A DNA stretch of 64,000 nt from Thiotrichaceae bacterium (lineage in GTDB: Bacteria; Pseudomonadota; Gammaproteobacteria; Beggiatoales; Beggiatoaceae), in assembly GCA_011391085.1 (NCBI GenBank), contig JAABRD010000018.1:26241-90240 (forward strand), read 5' to 3'. Position numbers and translations under genes: made by a program. Of this stretch, positions 43,596 through 52,068 are shown piece after piece. Each line of letters opens with the position of its first letter. Positions within the stretch are counted from its first letter, which is position 1. Below the pieces are notes generated by a model. It made no database searches, was not told the DNA's origin, and saw nothing but the letters and a program-made list of their open reading frames with translations.

Positions 43596-45875
43596 CTAAA
43601 GAAACTCTCTCATCATCTCACAAATCTTTTCATCTTCAAAACGGTTGGCCAACTGCGCTATCTGACTGGTCAGCGGCTTTAAATGTTCATCTTGCTGTTC
43701 AATGGCTGCCACCGTTTTCAAGATGCCTTTGATGTCTCCCACTTCAGCCTGTTGAAAGAGAATTGTGGCTTGTTCGGGAGTCAATTTGAGTGGCAAGGTC
43801 GTGTCATCGATTTCTGTGACGACTTCCTTTGCGAGAGGGTCGGACGCAGTGGTTTGTTCATAAGTCCAGATTAAATCCAACGACTCCCTTAACGTTTCCA
43901 ACAATACTTCCGCCCGTACAGGTTTGGGTATAAAACCGTTACAACCCGCATCCAAACTTTGTTGCTGGTGATAGTCAAACACGCTGGCAGAACAAGCAAT
44001 GATGGGAATTTGTTGAAATTCTGGCAATCGTCTCAGTTGGCGGGCTAATTCAAAGCCATCCATCGCAGGCATCACCAAATCCGTTATAATTAGGTCAGGA
44101 TACCATTCTTTAGCTTTGTTTAAAGCGTCTCGTCCATTGGGCGACTCTTCTATCTGAAAACCTAACGGTTTGAGTAAATTGGCCATGACCGAACGATTTT
44201 CCCATTTATCGTCCACCACTAATAATTTGCGTAAGAGTCCTTCATATCCTCTGATGATAGGTTTTTCGACAAGGTTGGGTTTCACTACGAGGGCTGATAC
44301 TTCTGGAAAATCGATATTTAGTCCGAAGGTACTACCTTGTCCAAGTTGGCTTTTCACGTCTAATTGACCTCCCATCATATCCGTCAATTTTTTGGTAATA
44401 GCAAGTCCCAAACCGGTGCCATCAGCACGGTAGTTAGGGTCGCCCACTTGCTGGAAGGGGAGAAAAATTTTGGACAAATCTGTTTTGGCTATGCCATGTC
44501 CTGTGTCTTCTATCTGAAATCGAAGTTTTCCGGTCTGGATATAACCAACTTTGAGACTGACCCCGCCCCTGTCTGTAAACTTAGTGGCATTGCCAAGTAA
44601 ATTGATGAGAACTTGCCGCAAGCGTTTTTCATCACCATGCAGTCCCATCGGCAAGCGTGACAGGGGTTCATAAATAAAGGCAATGCCTTTCTGTTGGGCA
44701 CGCATTTCAAAGAGTTCTGTGAGGCCGTTGATAAACTCACTAAAGTTGAAATCGGTGGGGTATAATTCAATGCGACCTGCTTCAATTTTGGAGAGGTCTA
44801 ACACGTCATTAATGAGGGTCAACAGGTATTCACCACTGCGTTGAATAATATTGATACCTTCGTGTTGTTTATCGGTTAAACTGCTGTCACGGTGGAGAAT
44901 TTGCGTGTAGCCTAAAATGCCATTGAGGGGAGTGCGTAACTCGTGACTCATATTGGCTAAAAAGGTGCTTTTCGCCCGATTGGCTGCCTCTGCGGCTTCT
45001 TTGGCACGTTGTAATTCTTTTTCCGCCCGTTTGCGTTCGGTAATATCTCGGACAATTTCAATGAAACGGTGTCCTTGACCAGGAATAGAGATATATTGGG
45101 CAAAGATTTCTACAAGCGTCCAGGAACCGTCTTGACGTTGGTGCGTACTTTCAAAGGTTAACGTGTTTCGGGCATCATTCAATAGCAATTCCGTTAGGCG
45201 GTGCGTACTTTTGACACTGACTTGATATTTCCGTTCAAAGTCCATCAAGGTCATTTGGAGGAGTTCTGCTTGACTCCCACCAAAGAGATTGATGACGCCT
45301 TGATTGACATAAACCAATTTCAAGGTTTCCGCTTCAATCATAAAGACGGCATCCAAGGTCATATCCAAAGTGGTTTTCACTTGCATGAGTTCTAAATTGG
45401 CTTGTTCCGTCGCCGACTTGGCTTGTTCGGTGGCAGCAATGGCTTGACGTAATGCCTCTTCAGTGTGTTTTTGGGTGGTAATGTCAACATGCGTTCCCAC
45501 AAATCGCAACGGTTGTCCTTGGTCGTTCCAAGTGGCGATGCCACGGGCGAGAATCCAAATATAGTGTCCTTCTTTATGTTGCATTCGATGAACGTTTTCA
45601 TAAGAGGGTACTTTTTTCAAAAGATAAGCATCAATACTTAACATCACTCGGTCGAAATCTTCTGGATGTAACCGTTTGTGCCATTCATCAAAATGGTTAC
45701 TGAGTTCTGATTCACTATAGCCTAACATGTGTTTCCAACGGGGGGAAAAATAGGCTTCATTGGTTTCTAAGTTCCAGTCCCAAATGCCGTCGTTGGCGCC
45801 TTGTAGGGCGAGTTCAAAACGTTCGAGTTGGTGACGTAAGGTGTCTTGAGTATGAAATTGGGGTTGGGAGTTCAT
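43596..45875 (-). CDS. PAS-containing hybrid sensor histidine kinase/response regulator
   Basis: The 759-residue protein has no membrane segment. A PAS_3-type domain at about 12-140 (LALQGANDGIWDWNLETNEA, LHPEDFDRVM, RFVGTHVDITTQK) and a second PAS at about 165-280 (DAVFMIEAETLKLVYVNQG, RFIEIVRDITERKRAEK) lead into HisKA with H311 ([15 protein letters not shown]). HATPase (DTGHGIAKTDLSK, GTGLGLAITKKLTDMMGG) is followed by a receiver with D599 (LIITDLVMPAMDG). A 90-residue helical tail ends the protein. It is cytosolic, so it senses an internal signal. No partner gene is adjacent. Confidence 0.93.
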   Translation of the reverse strand: MNSQPQFHTQDTLRHQLERFELALQGANDGIWDWNLETNEAYFSPRWKHMLGYSESELSNHFDEWHKRLHPEDFDRVMLSIDAYLLKKVPSYENVHRMQHKEGHYIWILARGIATWNDQGQPLRFVGTHVDITTQKHTEEALRQAIAATEQAKSATEQANLELMQVKTTLDMTLDAVFMIEAETLKLVYVNQGVINLFGGSQAELLQMTLMDFERKYQVSVKSTHRLTELLLNDARNTLTFESTHQRQDGSWTLVEIFAQYISIPGQGHRFIEIVRDITERKRAEKELQRAKEAAEAANRAKSTFLANMSHELRTPLNGILGYTQILHRDSSLTDKQHEGINIIQRSGEYLLTLINDVLDLSKIEAGRIELYPTDFNFSEFINGLTELFEMRAQQKGIAFIYEPLSRLPMGLHGDEKRLRQVLINLLGNATKFTDRGGVSLKVGYIQTGKLRFQIEDTGHGIAKTDLSKIFLPFQQVGDPNYRADGTGLGLAITKKLTDMMGGQLDVKSQLGQGSTFGLNIDFPEVSALVVKPNLVEKPIIRGYEGLLRKLLVVDDKWENRSVMANLLKPLGFQIEESPNGRDALNKAKEWYPDLIITDLVMPAMDGFELARQLRRLPEFQQIPIIACSASVFDYHQQQSLDAGCNGFIPKPVRAEVLLETLRESLDLIWTYEQTTASDPLAKEVVTEIDDTTLPLKLTPEQATILFQQAEVGDIKGILKTVAAIEQQDEHLKPLTSQIAQLANRFEDEKICEMMREFL

Positions 45876-45924
45876 AGATAGCGGATAATAGCGGAGAGTG
45901 GAATAGTGAGAGAAGAATCAAAGC

Positions 45925-45981
45925 TGGACTGGAAGCTTCAGCCGGAAGTCGTGGCACGTCACCGGCTAACGCCTCCAGTCC
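45925..45981. repeat. gactagaggcttcagccgg palindrome, variant
   Basis: The arms tggactggaagcttcagccg and ccggctaacgcctccagtcc pair imperfectly. It directly abuts the element starting at 45988. Confidence 0.8.
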
Positions 45982-45987
45982 CGCGTG

Positions 45988-46247
45988 GGTAGTGTTGTAC
46001 AAGTATGGTTTTGGAGTCCGGAATTTATTCCGTTTCAGGCGGAATAAATTCTGGACTCCAACGGAATCAATTCCGGACTCCAACGGAATTAATTCCGGAC
46101 TCCAACGGAATCAATTCCGGACTCCAACGGAATCAATTCCGGACTCCAACGGAATTAATTCCGGACTCCAACGGAATCAATTCCGGACTCCAACGGAATC
46201 AATTCCGGACTCCAAAACTGCTATACCATTACTTGTACAACACTACC
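45988..46247. mobile_element. 260-bp element: inverted-repeat ends around an array of ggactccaacggaatcaattcc units
   Basis: The ends ggtagtgttgtacaagta and tacttgtacaacactacc are inverted, apart from small differences just inside. Between them lie about seven direct repeats of roughly 23 bp (ggactccaacggaatcaatt plus ccggac overlap), framed by inverted ggagtccggaatttattccg. The same end sequence ggtagtgttg delimits the element at 50408-50544. No transposase is present, so this resembles a non-autonomous element that has captured or amplified repeats. Confidence 0.7.
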
Positions 46248-46257
46248 ATTTTTTCGC

Positions 46258-46285
46258 ACTATCCACTATCCATTATCCACTATCC
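46258..46285. repeat. Four heptamers directly before the murE start
   Basis: Units actatcc, actatcc, attatcc, actatcc end two bases before the murE ATG, in the place where a Shine-Dalgarno sequence should be. The unit is the same as in the nine-copy array at 43520-43582. Confidence 0.85.
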
Positions 46286-46287
46286 TA

Positions 46288-47739
46288 ATGTTACTCAGCG
46301 AACTTTTCCCCCTCCCCAAAGACTTCCCAAATCCCCAAATCACCGGCCTAACCCTAGACAGCCGCACCGTCCAACCGGGCGACCTCTTTTTCGCCCTCGC
46401 AGGCACTCATACACATGGCGAAATTTACATTGACACTGCCTTACAAAAAGGTGCCGTCGCTATCCTTAAGGAAACCTCCGGCGCCAGTGTTGAAAGGTTA
46501 GCAGGTGACATTCCTTGTCTCAACCTCCCCAACTTATCTCAACAAGTCGGCAACATTGCGGCCCAGTTTTATGACCACCCGACACGTCACCTAAAAATCA
46601 TCGGCGTCACCGGCACCAATGGTAAAACTTCCATCACCCATTTTATAGCCCAACTCTTACATTCTCACTCCCCCTGCGGACTGATTGGCACGTTAGGAAA
46701 TGGACTCTATGGGGCACTACAACCGGGCTTACATACTACCCCAGATGCTATCCAATTACAATCCCTCTTTGCCCAGTGGCGTGAACAATCAGTACCCTGG
46801 GCCGTCATGGAAGTCTCCTCCCATGCCCTCGTGCAAGGACGAGTCAATGGCATCACCTTTGATACCGCCGTGTTCACCAATTTAAGCCGTGACCACCTCG
46901 ACTATCATCAGACTATGGAAGCCTACGGAGAAGCGAAACAACGGTTGTTTCATACACCTCAGTTGAGAACAGCAGTTATCAACTATGACGACCCGTATGG
47001 ACAACATCTATTAGCGCATTTACCCTCCTCAGTGACACCCTTGACTTACAGCATTCAACATGCTAGTGCCGACTTCTATGCGAACATCCTGCACAGTGAT
47101 ACGACGGGAAGCGAACTAGAAATCCAGACTCCCCAGGGAAGCGGACAAGTCCATAGTCCCCTGTTAGGACAGTTCAATGTCAGCAACCTCCTCGCGGCCC
47201 TCGCGGTCTTATTAAACTTAGGACGACCCTTGACAGACCTTCTCCAATCATTGCACACCCTTCGCCCCGTCCCAGGGCGCATGGAACATTTTGGACAACC
47301 CCATCAACCTACTGTCATTGTTGATTACGCCCACACGCCAGACGCCCTTCAACAAACGTTAACCGCACTACGCCCCCACTGCCATAGCAACCTCTGGTGC
47401 ATCTTCGGTTGCGGTGGCAACCGAGACCGTGGCAAACGTCCCCTCATGGGCGACATTGCCCAACGCTATGCTGATAAAGTTATTTTAACCAATGATAACC
47501 CACGTCATGAGGAACCACAAACGATTTTGGATGATATTTTGCAGGGGATGACCACACCGCCCGTTGCGATTATCCCAGATCGTAGCCAGGCTATTCGTGA
47601 TATTTTGCAACAAGCGACGAAAGACGATATAATAGTAATTGCTGGTAAAGGACATGAAGATTATCAACAAATTGGCGACCAACGGTTGCCGTTCAGTGAT
47701 AGACAATTAGTGATTTCACTACTGATGGATAATGAATAA
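46288..47739 (+). CDS. murE: UDP-N-acetylmuramoyl-tripeptide ligase MurE
   Basis: The 483-residue protein shows the Mur ligase order: N-terminal domain with LTLDSRTVQPGDLFFAL, ATP loop GVTGTNGKTSITHFI, AVMEVSSHALVQGRVNGITF, TNLSRDHLDYHQTMEAY, VDYAHTPDALQQTL, GCGGNRDRGKRPLMG and the DNPRHEEP motif that selects meso-diaminopimelate. It adds the third residue to the peptidoglycan stem. No Shine-Dalgarno is visible before the ATG; heptamer repeats occupy that place. It starts a murE-murF-mraY row with repeats in each gap. Confidence 0.96.
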   Translation: MLLSELFPLPKDFPNPQITGLTLDSRTVQPGDLFFALAGTHTHGEIYIDTALQKGAVAILKETSGASVERLAGDIPCLNLPNLSQQVGNIAAQFYDHPTRHLKIIGVTGTNGKTSITHFIAQLLHSHSPCGLIGTLGNGLYGALQPGLHTTPDAIQLQSLFAQWREQSVPWAVMEVSSHALVQGRVNGITFDTAVFTNLSRDHLDYHQTMEAYGEAKQRLFHTPQLRTAVINYDDPYGQHLLAHLPSSVTPLTYSIQHASADFYANILHSDTTGSELEIQTPQGSGQVHSPLLGQFNVSNLLAALAVLLNLGRPLTDLLQSLHTLRPVPGRMEHFGQPHQPTVIVDYAHTPDALQQTLTALRPHCHSNLWCIFGCGGNRDRGKRPLMGDIAQRYADKVILTNDNPRHEEPQTILDDILQGMTTPPVAIIPDRSQAIRDILQQATKDDIIVIAGKGHEDYQQIGDQRLPFSDRQLVISLLMDNE

Positions 47740-47767
47740 TGAATAATGGAAAATAAAAAATGGGTAC

Positions 47768-47823
47768 CGGACTAGAGGCTTTAGCCGGTGGCAGGGGTAC
47801 GTCACCGGCTAAAGCCTCTACTC
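47768..47823. repeat. gactagaggctttagccgg palindrome between murE and murF
   Basis: The arms cggactagaggctttagccg and accggctaaagcctctactc form a hairpin. It lies in the 131-bp gap between murE and murF, which also holds gaataat heptamers at 47736-47752 and ttattcattctccattctc before murF. Confidence 0.85.
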
Positions 47824-47870
47824 CATCTTAGAATTTTCTATTATTCATTCTCCATTCTCTATATAAATAC

Positions 47871-49232
47871 ATGATAGAACTCTCTTTAAACCAAGTTGCC
47901 ACCGCGATTGATGCCGAATTACTCGGCCCCGACATCACTTTTAAAGGATGTAGCACCGACACCCGTCATCACTCTCTCCCAGGCACTTTATATATTGCCT
48001 TACGTGGCAAACAATTTGACGGTCACGATTTTATTGAAGCGGCGCAACAACAAGGTGCGGCGGCCCTTATGGTCGACAGACCCGTCGACTGCGACCTCCC
48101 CACTCTGCGCGTGCCTAACACCAGAAAAGCCTTGGGCAACCTCGCCCACTTCTGGCGTCAACATTTTAACCTCCCCATTGTCGCCATCACAGGTAGCAAT
48201 GGCAAAACGACTACCAAAGAAATGCTACGCGCTATCTTTGCCCAACAAGGTAACGTGCTGGCCAACCAAGGTAACTATAACAACGATATTGGGGTCCCCC
48301 TTACTCTCTTCCAATTACACCATGACCATCAATATGCAGTGATTGAAATGGGCGCCAATCATGCCGGTGAAATTGCTTACCTAACCCATCTTGCCAAACC
48401 CACCGTGGCAGTGGTCACCCAATGCGCCCCCGCCCATCTGGATGGTTTCAAAGACATTGATGGAGTGGCTAATGCCAAGGGTGAAATCTTCACCGGTCTT
48501 AGCACCGGAGGTACCGCGGTTCTCAACACTGACGACAACTATGCCCCGTTGTGGCGTTCCCAAATCGACGTGATTCGCCCGTCTCTCTCCCTTCGCATCG
48601 ACAGTTTTGGCTTAAACCAACCTGCTAAAGTGACAGCCCACCACATTCACTTAAATAACGACAGCAGTGACTTCACTCTCCACACTCCCCAAGGTGACAT
48701 CGCGATTCATCTCCCCCTCTTAGGACAACACAATATTCTCAATGCGTTAGCGGCCTCCACCTGCGCGATGGCGTGTGGATGTTCTCTGACCACGATTCAA
48801 CAAGGTCTGCAAAGTATGCAACCTGTCAAAGGACGATTACAACGTTGCACTGGAATAAACAACTCTCTTCTCATCGATGACACTTACAATGCCAACCCCG
48901 CTTCCCTGCAAGCCGCTTTGACTATTTTAACCCAAAATCCGCCTCCCTACTGGCTAGTTCTAGGCGACATGAATGAACTTGGCCTTCACAGCGAAACTTT
49001 GCACCGCCAAGCCGGTTCCCAAGCCCGCACCATGGGGGTGTACCAACTCTGCGCCACTGGTAGCATGACCCGCTATGCCGTCGAAGGCTTTGGTCAAGGG
49101 GCCACCCATTTTAGCAACCACGACGACTTAATTGAATACCTACGCGCCAACTTACCTCCCCAAGCTACCGTCCTCATAAAAGGCTCCCGCGGAATGCACA
49201 TGGAAGAGGTAGTCAATGCGTTACGGGTTTAA
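47871..49232 (+). CDS. murF: UDP-N-acetylmuramoyl-tripeptide--D-alanyl-D-alanine ligase MurF
   Basis: The 453-residue protein has the MurF order: CSTDTRHHSLPGTLYIALRG, ATP loop AITGSNGKTTTKEMLRAI, NQGNYNNDIGVPLTLFQL, AVIEMGANHAGEIAYLT, LPLLGQHNILNALAASTCAM, DDTYNANPASLQAAL and VLGDMNELG. It attaches D-Ala-D-Ala to the UDP-muramyl tripeptide. The ATG lacks a clear ribosome site (upstream tctatataaatac), as for murE. Confidence 0.96.
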   Translation: MIELSLNQVATAIDAELLGPDITFKGCSTDTRHHSLPGTLYIALRGKQFDGHDFIEAAQQQGAAALMVDRPVDCDLPTLRVPNTRKALGNLAHFWRQHFNLPIVAITGSNGKTTTKEMLRAIFAQQGNVLANQGNYNNDIGVPLTLFQLHHDHQYAVIEMGANHAGEIAYLTHLAKPTVAVVTQCAPAHLDGFKDIDGVANAKGEIFTGLSTGGTAVLNTDDNYAPLWRSQIDVIRPSLSLRIDSFGLNQPAKVTAHHIHLNNDSSDFTLHTPQGDIAIHLPLLGQHNILNALAASTCAMACGCSLTTIQQGLQSMQPVKGRLQRCTGINNSLLIDDTYNANPASLQAALTILTQNPPPYWLVLGDMNELGLHSETLHRQAGSQARTMGVYQLCATGSMTRYAVEGFGQGATHFSNHDDLIEYLRANLPPQATVLIKGSRGMHMEEVVNALRV

Positions 49233-49235
49233 ATC

Positions 49236-49304
49236 GTAGGGTGCGTCCTACGCACCATTTTAAAAATTGCACAGTGTCAAAATGGTGCGTAGGACGCACC
49301 CTAC
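49236..49304. repeat. gtagggtgcgtcctacgcacc palindrome between murF and mraY
   Basis: The arms gtagggtgcgtcctacgcac and gtgcgtaggacgcaccctac pair perfectly over at least 20 bp around a 29-base loop. It is a different family from the tggattaagcg palindromes. Confidence 0.9.
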
Positions 49305-49325
49305 ACATTATTCATTATTCAAACC

Positions 49326-50411
49326 ATGTTACTCTGGATTAGCGAACAACTCTCACCGTTTTACAGCGCCTTCAATGTGTTCCAATACCTCACCTTACGA
49401 ACCATTTTAGCCACCCTCACGGCCCTCTTACTCTCGCTGATAGTTGGCCCCTTGATGATTCATAATTTAAGAGTCAGTCAAATTGGTCAATTTGTCCGCG
49501 ATGATGGTCCCCAAACGCACCTTAAAAAAGCTGGCACCCCCACCATGGGCGGCGCCTTGATTCTCACTGCTATCACGGCCAGCACCCTCCTGTGGGCCCA
49601 CCTCTCCAACCGCTTCGTGTGGATAGCGTTACTCGTCACCCTATTCGTAGGCGTCATTGGTTGGATGGACGATTACCTCAAAATCACCAAACGCAACCCG
49701 AAAGGGCTTTCGGCTAAGAAGAAATATTTCTGGCAATCCGTCATTGGCATTGGTGCAGCCGTCACTTTGGTCTATACGGCCCATTCTCCGGCGGAAACCC
49801 AACTCCTCATTCCTTTTTTCAAAAAAGGCGTCTTTGACTTACCACCCGTCTTATTTGTGTTACTCGCTTACTTCGTCATTGTGGGCACCAGCAACGCGGT
49901 TAACCTCACTGATGGTTTAGACGGCTTGGCCATCCTGCCTACCGTCATGGTCGCCGGGGCCCTGGCTATTTTTGCGTATGTCACAGGACACAGCGAATTT
50001 GCCAAATACCTAAGCATTCCCTACATTGCAGGCGTGGGCGAACTAGCGGTTTTCTGCGGCGCCATCGTCGGTGCGGGACTCGGCTTCCTCTGGTTCAATA
50101 CTTACCCTGCCCAAGTCTTCATGGGAGATGTCGGCGCCCTTGCCTTAGGGGCGGCCCTGGGGACGGTAGCCGTGATGGTACGCCAAGAACTGGTTCTCCT
50201 CATCATGGGTGGCGTCTTCGTCATGGAAACGGTTTCCGTCATCCTCCAAGTCGCCTCCTTCAAACTCACTGGTCGTCGAATTTTCCGAATGGCCCCGCTT
50301 CACCATCATTTCGAACTGAATGGCTGGCCCGAACCGCGGGTCATTGTGAGATTTTGGATTATCACGGTGGTATTGGTGTTGGTGGGATTGGCGACGTTGA
50401 AAGTTCGGTAG
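49326..50411 (+). CDS. mraY: Phospho-N-acetylmuramoyl-pentapeptide-transferase MraY
   Basis: This 361-residue, ten-helix membrane protein carries the MraY signatures: [40 protein letters not shown] (catalytic aspartates), [37 protein letters not shown] and [20 protein letters not shown]. It makes lipid I at the inner membrane. The gene's stop codon lies inside the inverted-repeat element that starts at 50408. murD, ftsW and murG, usual next genes, are absent; a conflict-type operon follows. Confidence 0.97.
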   Translation: MLLWISEQLSPFYSAFNVFQYLTLRTILATLTALLLSLIVGPLMIHNLRVSQIGQFVRDDGPQTHLKKAGTPTMGGALILTAITASTLLWAHLSNRFVWIALLVTLFVGVIGWMDDYLKITKRNPKGLSAKKKYFWQSVIGIGAAVTLVYTAHSPAETQLLIPFFKKGVFDLPPVLFVLLAYFVIVGTSNAVNLTDGLDGLAILPTVMVAGALAIFAYVTGHSEFAKYLSIPYIAGVGELAVFCGAIVGAGLGFLWFNTYPAQVFMGDVGALALGAALGTVAVMVRQELVLLIMGGVFVMETVSVILQVASFKLTGRRIFRMAPLHHHFELNGWPEPRVIVRFWIITVVLVLVGLATLKVR

Positions 50412-50544
50412 TGTTGCACTGGTAACGTTTTCCACAATAACTACAATGATTTTTTGATCAGATAAGGATAAGGCCGTATCACAGGGTTTATCCCTTCTGA
50501 CCAAGAATCCTTGTAGTTATTACCATTACAGGTATAACACTACC
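50408..50544. mobile_element. 137-bp near-palindromic element with ggtagtgtt ends
   Basis: The ends ggtagtgttgcactggtaac and its inverted partner ttaccattacaggtataaca plus ctacc, and the inner arms aataactacaatgatttttt / aagaatccttgtagttatta, make almost the whole element one imperfect hairpin. It begins within the mraY stop codon and ends about 108 bases before the conflict operon. It has no coding capacity. Confidence 0.7.
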
Positions 50545-50652
50545 CAAAAATTATTGACAACTCACTCTTGAAGAATTATCCTTACTCATTATCAAACTTA
50601 AAACCACTTTCCTAAATCTGGAAGGTTTAGGAAAACACTACGGAGAAATTCC

Positions 50653-51234
50653 ATGACAGAAATCCAAGAAATCCACATTGGCTGGAATAGCCTAGAAGTT
50701 GCCAAAATAACCGTTGACATAGCCACCACCCTCATTTTAGGGGCAATTTTGTGGTTAATGGACAACGCCGTCAGACGTGCCGAATCGCATCGCTGGTTAA
50801 ATCAAAAACTGGTTGAAAAACGATTGCAGGTGTATGATAATACCGCACCACAGTTGAATGATTTGCTGTGTTACTACACCTACGTGGGCAACTGGCAACA
50901 GTTTACCTGTTCGGATATAATTCAGTTGAAACGGGAACTGGATAAGAAAATCCACATTGCAGCCCCACTGTTCTCCAAAGAATTTTTTCAGAAATACTCC
51001 AAATTGATGGAGTTATGTTTTGAAACCTATGTGGGGGTGGGGAAACCTGCGCGATTACGCACAAAGACAGAAAAACGCCTCACCGTGGCACCGGGAGGCT
51101 GGAAAGAGGACTATAATGAATGCTTCTCGGCGGTGGAAAACTGTCCGTCTAAAGGGGACATTCGGGCTGCGTATGACGAGTTGATGGCGTGTTTTGCTAA
51201 AGAATTGGGGTTGGTGGAGAGGCCGAAAGGGTAA
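50653..51234 (+). CDS. Small membrane protein, first gene of the TIR/nSTAND operon
   Basis: The 193-residue protein has a hydrophobic helix at about 20-40 (TVDIATTLILGAILWLMDNA) and then a basic, helical cytosolic part: RLQVYDNTAPQLNDLLCYYT, WQQFTCSDIIQLKRELDKKI, APLFSKEFFQKYSKLMELCF. It starts behind AAGGTTTAGG...GGAG-type sequence (cggagaaattcc). I have no family name for it. The position as leader of an operon ending in membrane-anchored NTPase and kinase-like proteins suggests a membrane component of the same complex. Confidence 0.7.
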   Translation: MTEIQEIHIGWNSLEVAKITVDIATTLILGAILWLMDNAVRRAESHRWLNQKLVEKRLQVYDNTAPQLNDLLCYYTYVGNWQQFTCSDIIQLKRELDKKIHIAAPLFSKEFFQKYSKLMELCFETYVGVGKPARLRTKTEKRLTVAPGGWKEDYNECFSAVENCPSKGDIRAAYDELMACFAKELGLVERPKG

Positions 51235-51282
51235 CGGATAGCGTTTTCGGTGATTTCACTTGTTTACGAAGAGGGTTAGAAA

Positions 51283-52068
51283 ATGAGTAGTGAATTTTCG
51301 CCTAATGTAATCGAGGCACAGAAAGAAAAGGGCGCACTTGATAAGTGTTACCAAACCGCCGTGCAAAAGGCTAAAGGCAGAGGTGTGGAAAATTTGTTGC
51401 CACAGTTTGAAAAGATGGTGAAAACGGAAAGTCATGTCGTGGTCAACATGAAAACTGCTGTTCTCAAAAAGTTGATAGAAAAATCTGGTGAATTTTATAA
51501 AAATCACTATGAGATGGGCAAGCATGACCCAGATCGAGAAAACATGGACCTTCGGTTATATGGTGAGGCTGGCAAGAAAATTCGGTATGCGGCCTTGTCT
51601 TTAGATGGAACAGGTTTAACGGATTATGGTAATTGTCACTGTCAGATTCGCCTAACCTCAGAGGAGGAAATGAACACTCGTGTAAACGTATTTAGAATAA
51701 ACTCTTATTTCCTTAAAAGGGCGCCTTTGATACCATTGGGGTATCGTGCTTGCTGGAAAGACAGACACCTGTTAGCGGTAGTCAAATTGTGGGACCGTCT
51801 TGAAATCCATCACCAAGAAAATGAGTTCCCACGAATCTTACTGGACGACCAAGGTGATCGGAAGGATGATGAATTTATTGAAGTCCACATCTATGATGCG
51901 TTTGACTCACATGCCATTGTCTCCGTCAAGGGGACACCACAAACGGTAAAGAAGGCGCCAGAAAAAAAGGAAAAAGAAGAACTGACGCCAGAAGAGAAGG
52001 AAAAAGAAGAACTTGAGTTTGCCATTGTTAAAAAAACACTTGAACAGCAAGAAAAATGGAAAAATTGA
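51283..52068 (+). CDS. Unknown protein with charged C-terminal tail
   Basis: The 261-residue protein has a helical first third (QTAVQKAKGRGVENLLPQFE). A central alpha/beta part follows, containing LSLDGTGLTDYGNCHCQIRL and VNVFRINSYFLKRAPLIPLG. The tail is highly charged with a repeated EKEKEELTPEEKEKEEL pattern. The central motif loosely recalls ADP-ribosyltransferase-like proteins (GLxxYG then R.xVF..NS), but I cannot confirm it. It overlaps the next gene by 13 bases, so it belongs to the operon. Confidence 0.65.
   Translation: MSSEFSPNVIEAQKEKGALDKCYQTAVQKAKGRGVENLLPQFEKMVKTESHVVVNMKTAVLKKLIEKSGEFYKNHYEMGKHDPDRENMDLRLYGEAGKKIRYAALSLDGTGLTDYGNCHCQIRLTSEEEMNTRVNVFRINSYFLKRAPLIPLGYRACWKDRHLLAVVKLWDRLEIHHQENEFPRILLDDQGDRKDDEFIEVHIYDAFDSHAIVSVKGTPQTVKKAPEKKEKEELTPEEKEKEELEFAIVKKTLEQQEKWKN

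Noticed and set aside
45988..46247. Possible CRISPR array (regular direct repeats)
   Set aside because: The units are about 23 bp and directly adjacent with no unique spacers, and no cas genes are near.
51283..52068. Calling the 261-residue protein an ADP-ribosyltransferase toxin
   Set aside because: Only a loose YG/R.xVF resemblance is visible and no full catalytic triad could be placed, so it is left as unknown.
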